The notes below the pieces were generated by a model. That model was not told where the DNA came from. It saw only the letters and a program-made list of their open reading frames with translations, and did not search any database. The position numbers and the translations under genes were made by a program. DNA of 6,906 bases from Cyanobacteria bacterium OH_CFB_184 (GTDB lineage: Bacteria; Cyanobacteriota; Vampirovibrionia; Gastranaerophilales; Gastranaerophilaceae), in the NCBI GenBank assembly GCA_023414155.1, contig JAEZOG010000234.1:1-6906 (forward strand). The letters are read 5' to 3'. Every line of letters begins with the position of its first letter. Position 1 is the stretch's first letter. Shown in pieces: positions 5,867 through 6,906 of this stretch.

Positions 5867-6433
5867 TTACCTTTCGTAGTTCTCTTTTAAAAATTTTAAT
5901 AAGAATTTAAGTGCGACTTGAGAAAAAATATATTTTATTATTCTTCTTGATAAAAAGCGGTTTGCGTTGAAACTAATGGTCTGTGTTTTATCTTTGTTAG
6001 AAACGCTTATGTATATTAGTCCTATAGGTTTTTTAGGCGTTGCCCCTGTTGGACCTGCAATCCCTGTTGTAGAAAGAGAGATGTCGCATTCTGTCGTGTT
6101 TATAAGTCCTCTGGACATTTCTGAAGCCACTTCTTCGCTAACGGCCCCGTGTTCGACGATTGCTATTCTTGATACATTCAGATATTTTTCTTTCGCCTTA
6201 TCTGAATAAGTTATAAAATTTTCTTTTATAAAATCTGAACTTCCTGATAAATCAGTCATTCTTGAGCTTATCAATCCACCTGTACAGGATTCAGCTATTG
6301 AAAGCTTTAGATTGTTAATCGTTAAATATGCAGCAATTTTTTTCTCGAGCTTTAATCCTAAAAAACACGGTATAAGTCCAAGACCAGCAATTATATTTAG
6401 TGTTGAATTTGTTATTTTTTGAATAATTTTCAT
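5867..6433 (-). CDS. Stand-alone CinA C-terminal domain protein (NMN amidohydrolase-like)
   Basis: Member of the CinA C-terminal/PncC family, whose characterised members deamidate nicotinamide mononucleotide to nicotinate mononucleotide in NAD recycling. It has 188 residues, against roughly 160 for simple members. The family core begins near residue 28: SIAESCTGG at 45-53 (Ser49 is the proposed nucleophile), FIKENFITYSDKAK at 68-81, HGAVSEEVASEMS at 95-107, TTGIAGPTGATPKKPIGLIYI at 122-142, and a helical tail. The N-terminal MoaB-like domain of full CinA is absent. Residues 11-27 form a hydrophobic stretch that could be a membrane anchor, unusual for this family. The ATG directly follows the TAA of the upstream gene with no gap, and no Shine-Dalgarno is visible, so translation probably depends on ribosomes ending the upstream gene. 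The isocitrate dehydrogenase gene follows after 4 bases. Confidence 0.85.
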   Translation of the reverse strand: MKIIQKITNSTLNIIAGLGLIPCFLGLKLEKKIAAYLTINNLKLSIAESCTGGLISSRMTDLSGSSDFIKENFITYSDKAKEKYLNVSRIAIVEHGAVSEEVASEMSRGLINTTECDISLSTTGIAGPTGATPKKPIGLIYISVSNKDKTQTISFNANRFLSRRIIKYIFSQVALKFLLKFLKENYER

Positions 6434-6906
6434 TTAGTATAAAGGCATATCCAGTGGTTTTAATAACATTAGGTTTAGGGTTTCTCCTTGGTTTAATTGA
6501 AGGTTTTCACCTTTTTTAAACACATCAACAATAGAATCTCCCAAGAAGTAAATTCCTGCTACAGGAGCAGATACCATAGCTGTCATTGGTGCTAAAACGT
6601 ATTTAGGGTAACCTTCGAGGATTTGATCACCGGTTTGCCATCCCCATTTTGTTGAAACTTTAACTATTTTGGCTGTATTTTTTAAGTTCTGAACAGTTGC
6701 TGTTCCATAGTTTGTTTTGCTTCCAAGTCCGCCATCATAAGTCAGGTTTTTGCAATGAGCTATTCCCACTTTTAAAGGAACTTGTCTGCCTGTAGAGCTT
6801 ACTATATGGTCAAAATCAAGATATATAACGGCTCCTTTTGACAGCATTCTTCTTGGAGAAATTTTATCAACAGAACCTCTTATTACGCTCCCTGATGGAA
6901 CTACTA
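6434..6906 (-). CDS. Unrecognised beta-rich protein, N-terminal part beyond window
   Basis: The frame is open to the right edge, so the gene starts outside the window. The ATG at 6847 is probably internal: 19 more in-frame codons upstream read VVPSGSVIRGSV and on, with no stop. The 156 visible residues suggest a beta-sandwich with repeated PxGSxIxGxV-like strands at the front (visible residues 3-12), then AVIYLDFDHI (25-34). Glycine-rich linkers lead to a hydrophobic Ala/Gly-rich stretch at 102-129 and a closing pattern, LQLNQGETLNLMLLKPLDMPL, near the end. Such 'PxG-t-l-G / Gt-l-l-l-pl' patterns occur in envelope proteins resembling the TrbI/VirB10 beta-barrel, but the match is only to pattern and I claim no function. 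Its stop touches the cinA start, so it leads or continues an operon with cinA and the isocitrate dehydrogenase gene. Confidence 0.7.
   Translation of the reverse strand, partial: VVPSGSVIRGSVDKISPRRMLSKGAVIYLDFDHIVSSTGRQVPLKVGIAHCKNLTYDGGLGSKTNYGTATVQNLKNTAKIVKVSTKWGWQTGDQILEGYPKYVLAPMTAMVSAPVAGIYFLGDSIVDVFKKGENLQLNQGETLNLMLLKPLDMPLY

Overview
This is a gene-dense, AT-rich stretch of a bacterial chromosome. It carries nine protein genes, two of them cut by the window edges, and has very little non-coding sequence. I see no RNA gene, mobile element, CRISPR array or long repeat. No gap exceeds about 130 bases. Codon use is uniformly A/T-rich and nothing stands out as recently transferred. The gene types, the low G+C and the style of the small lineage-specific protein would fit a non-photosynthetic cyanobacterial relative (Vampirovibrionia/Gastranaerophilales, formerly Melainabacteria). 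That placement is an inference from memory of such genomes, and a low-GC Firmicute or another gut lineage cannot be excluded.

Left part (1-2647), nucleotide-sugar genes: a minus-strand pair, UDP-glucuronate decarboxylase followed by UDP-glucose 6-dehydrogenase, overlaps by one base and should be translated in a coupled way. Together the two enzymes turn UDP-glucose into UDP-glucuronate and then UDP-xylose. A UDP-glucose 4-epimerase gene (galE) diverges from them across an 88-base promoter region. The block supplies activated sugars for surface polysaccharide or glycoprotein.

Middle (2640-4865): galE ends inside the tail of a convergent minus-strand gene for an unrecognised 181-residue protein. 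This protein has a disordered Pro/Gln/Glu-rich front and a hydrophobic back. A second divergent promoter region, with an extended -10 on each strand, separates it from a plus-strand pair: a long-chain polyprenyl diphosphate synthase and signal peptidase I. These two genes overlap. In both, the longest reading frame probably starts too far upstream, because the Shine-Dalgarno points to a TTG and a GTG start respectively.

Right part (4867-6906): three tightly packed minus-strand genes converge on signal peptidase I with one base between the stops. In transcription order they are an unrecognised protein whose start lies outside the window, a stand-alone CinA C-terminal (NMN amidohydrolase-like) protein, and an NAD-type isocitrate dehydrogenase.

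The window looks mainly like housekeeping and envelope functions. I found no convincing new multi-gene system. The points that merit a second look are the start sites, motif departures in the prenyl synthase, extra cysteines in the signal peptidase, the hydrophobic front of the CinA protein, and the two unrecognised proteins.
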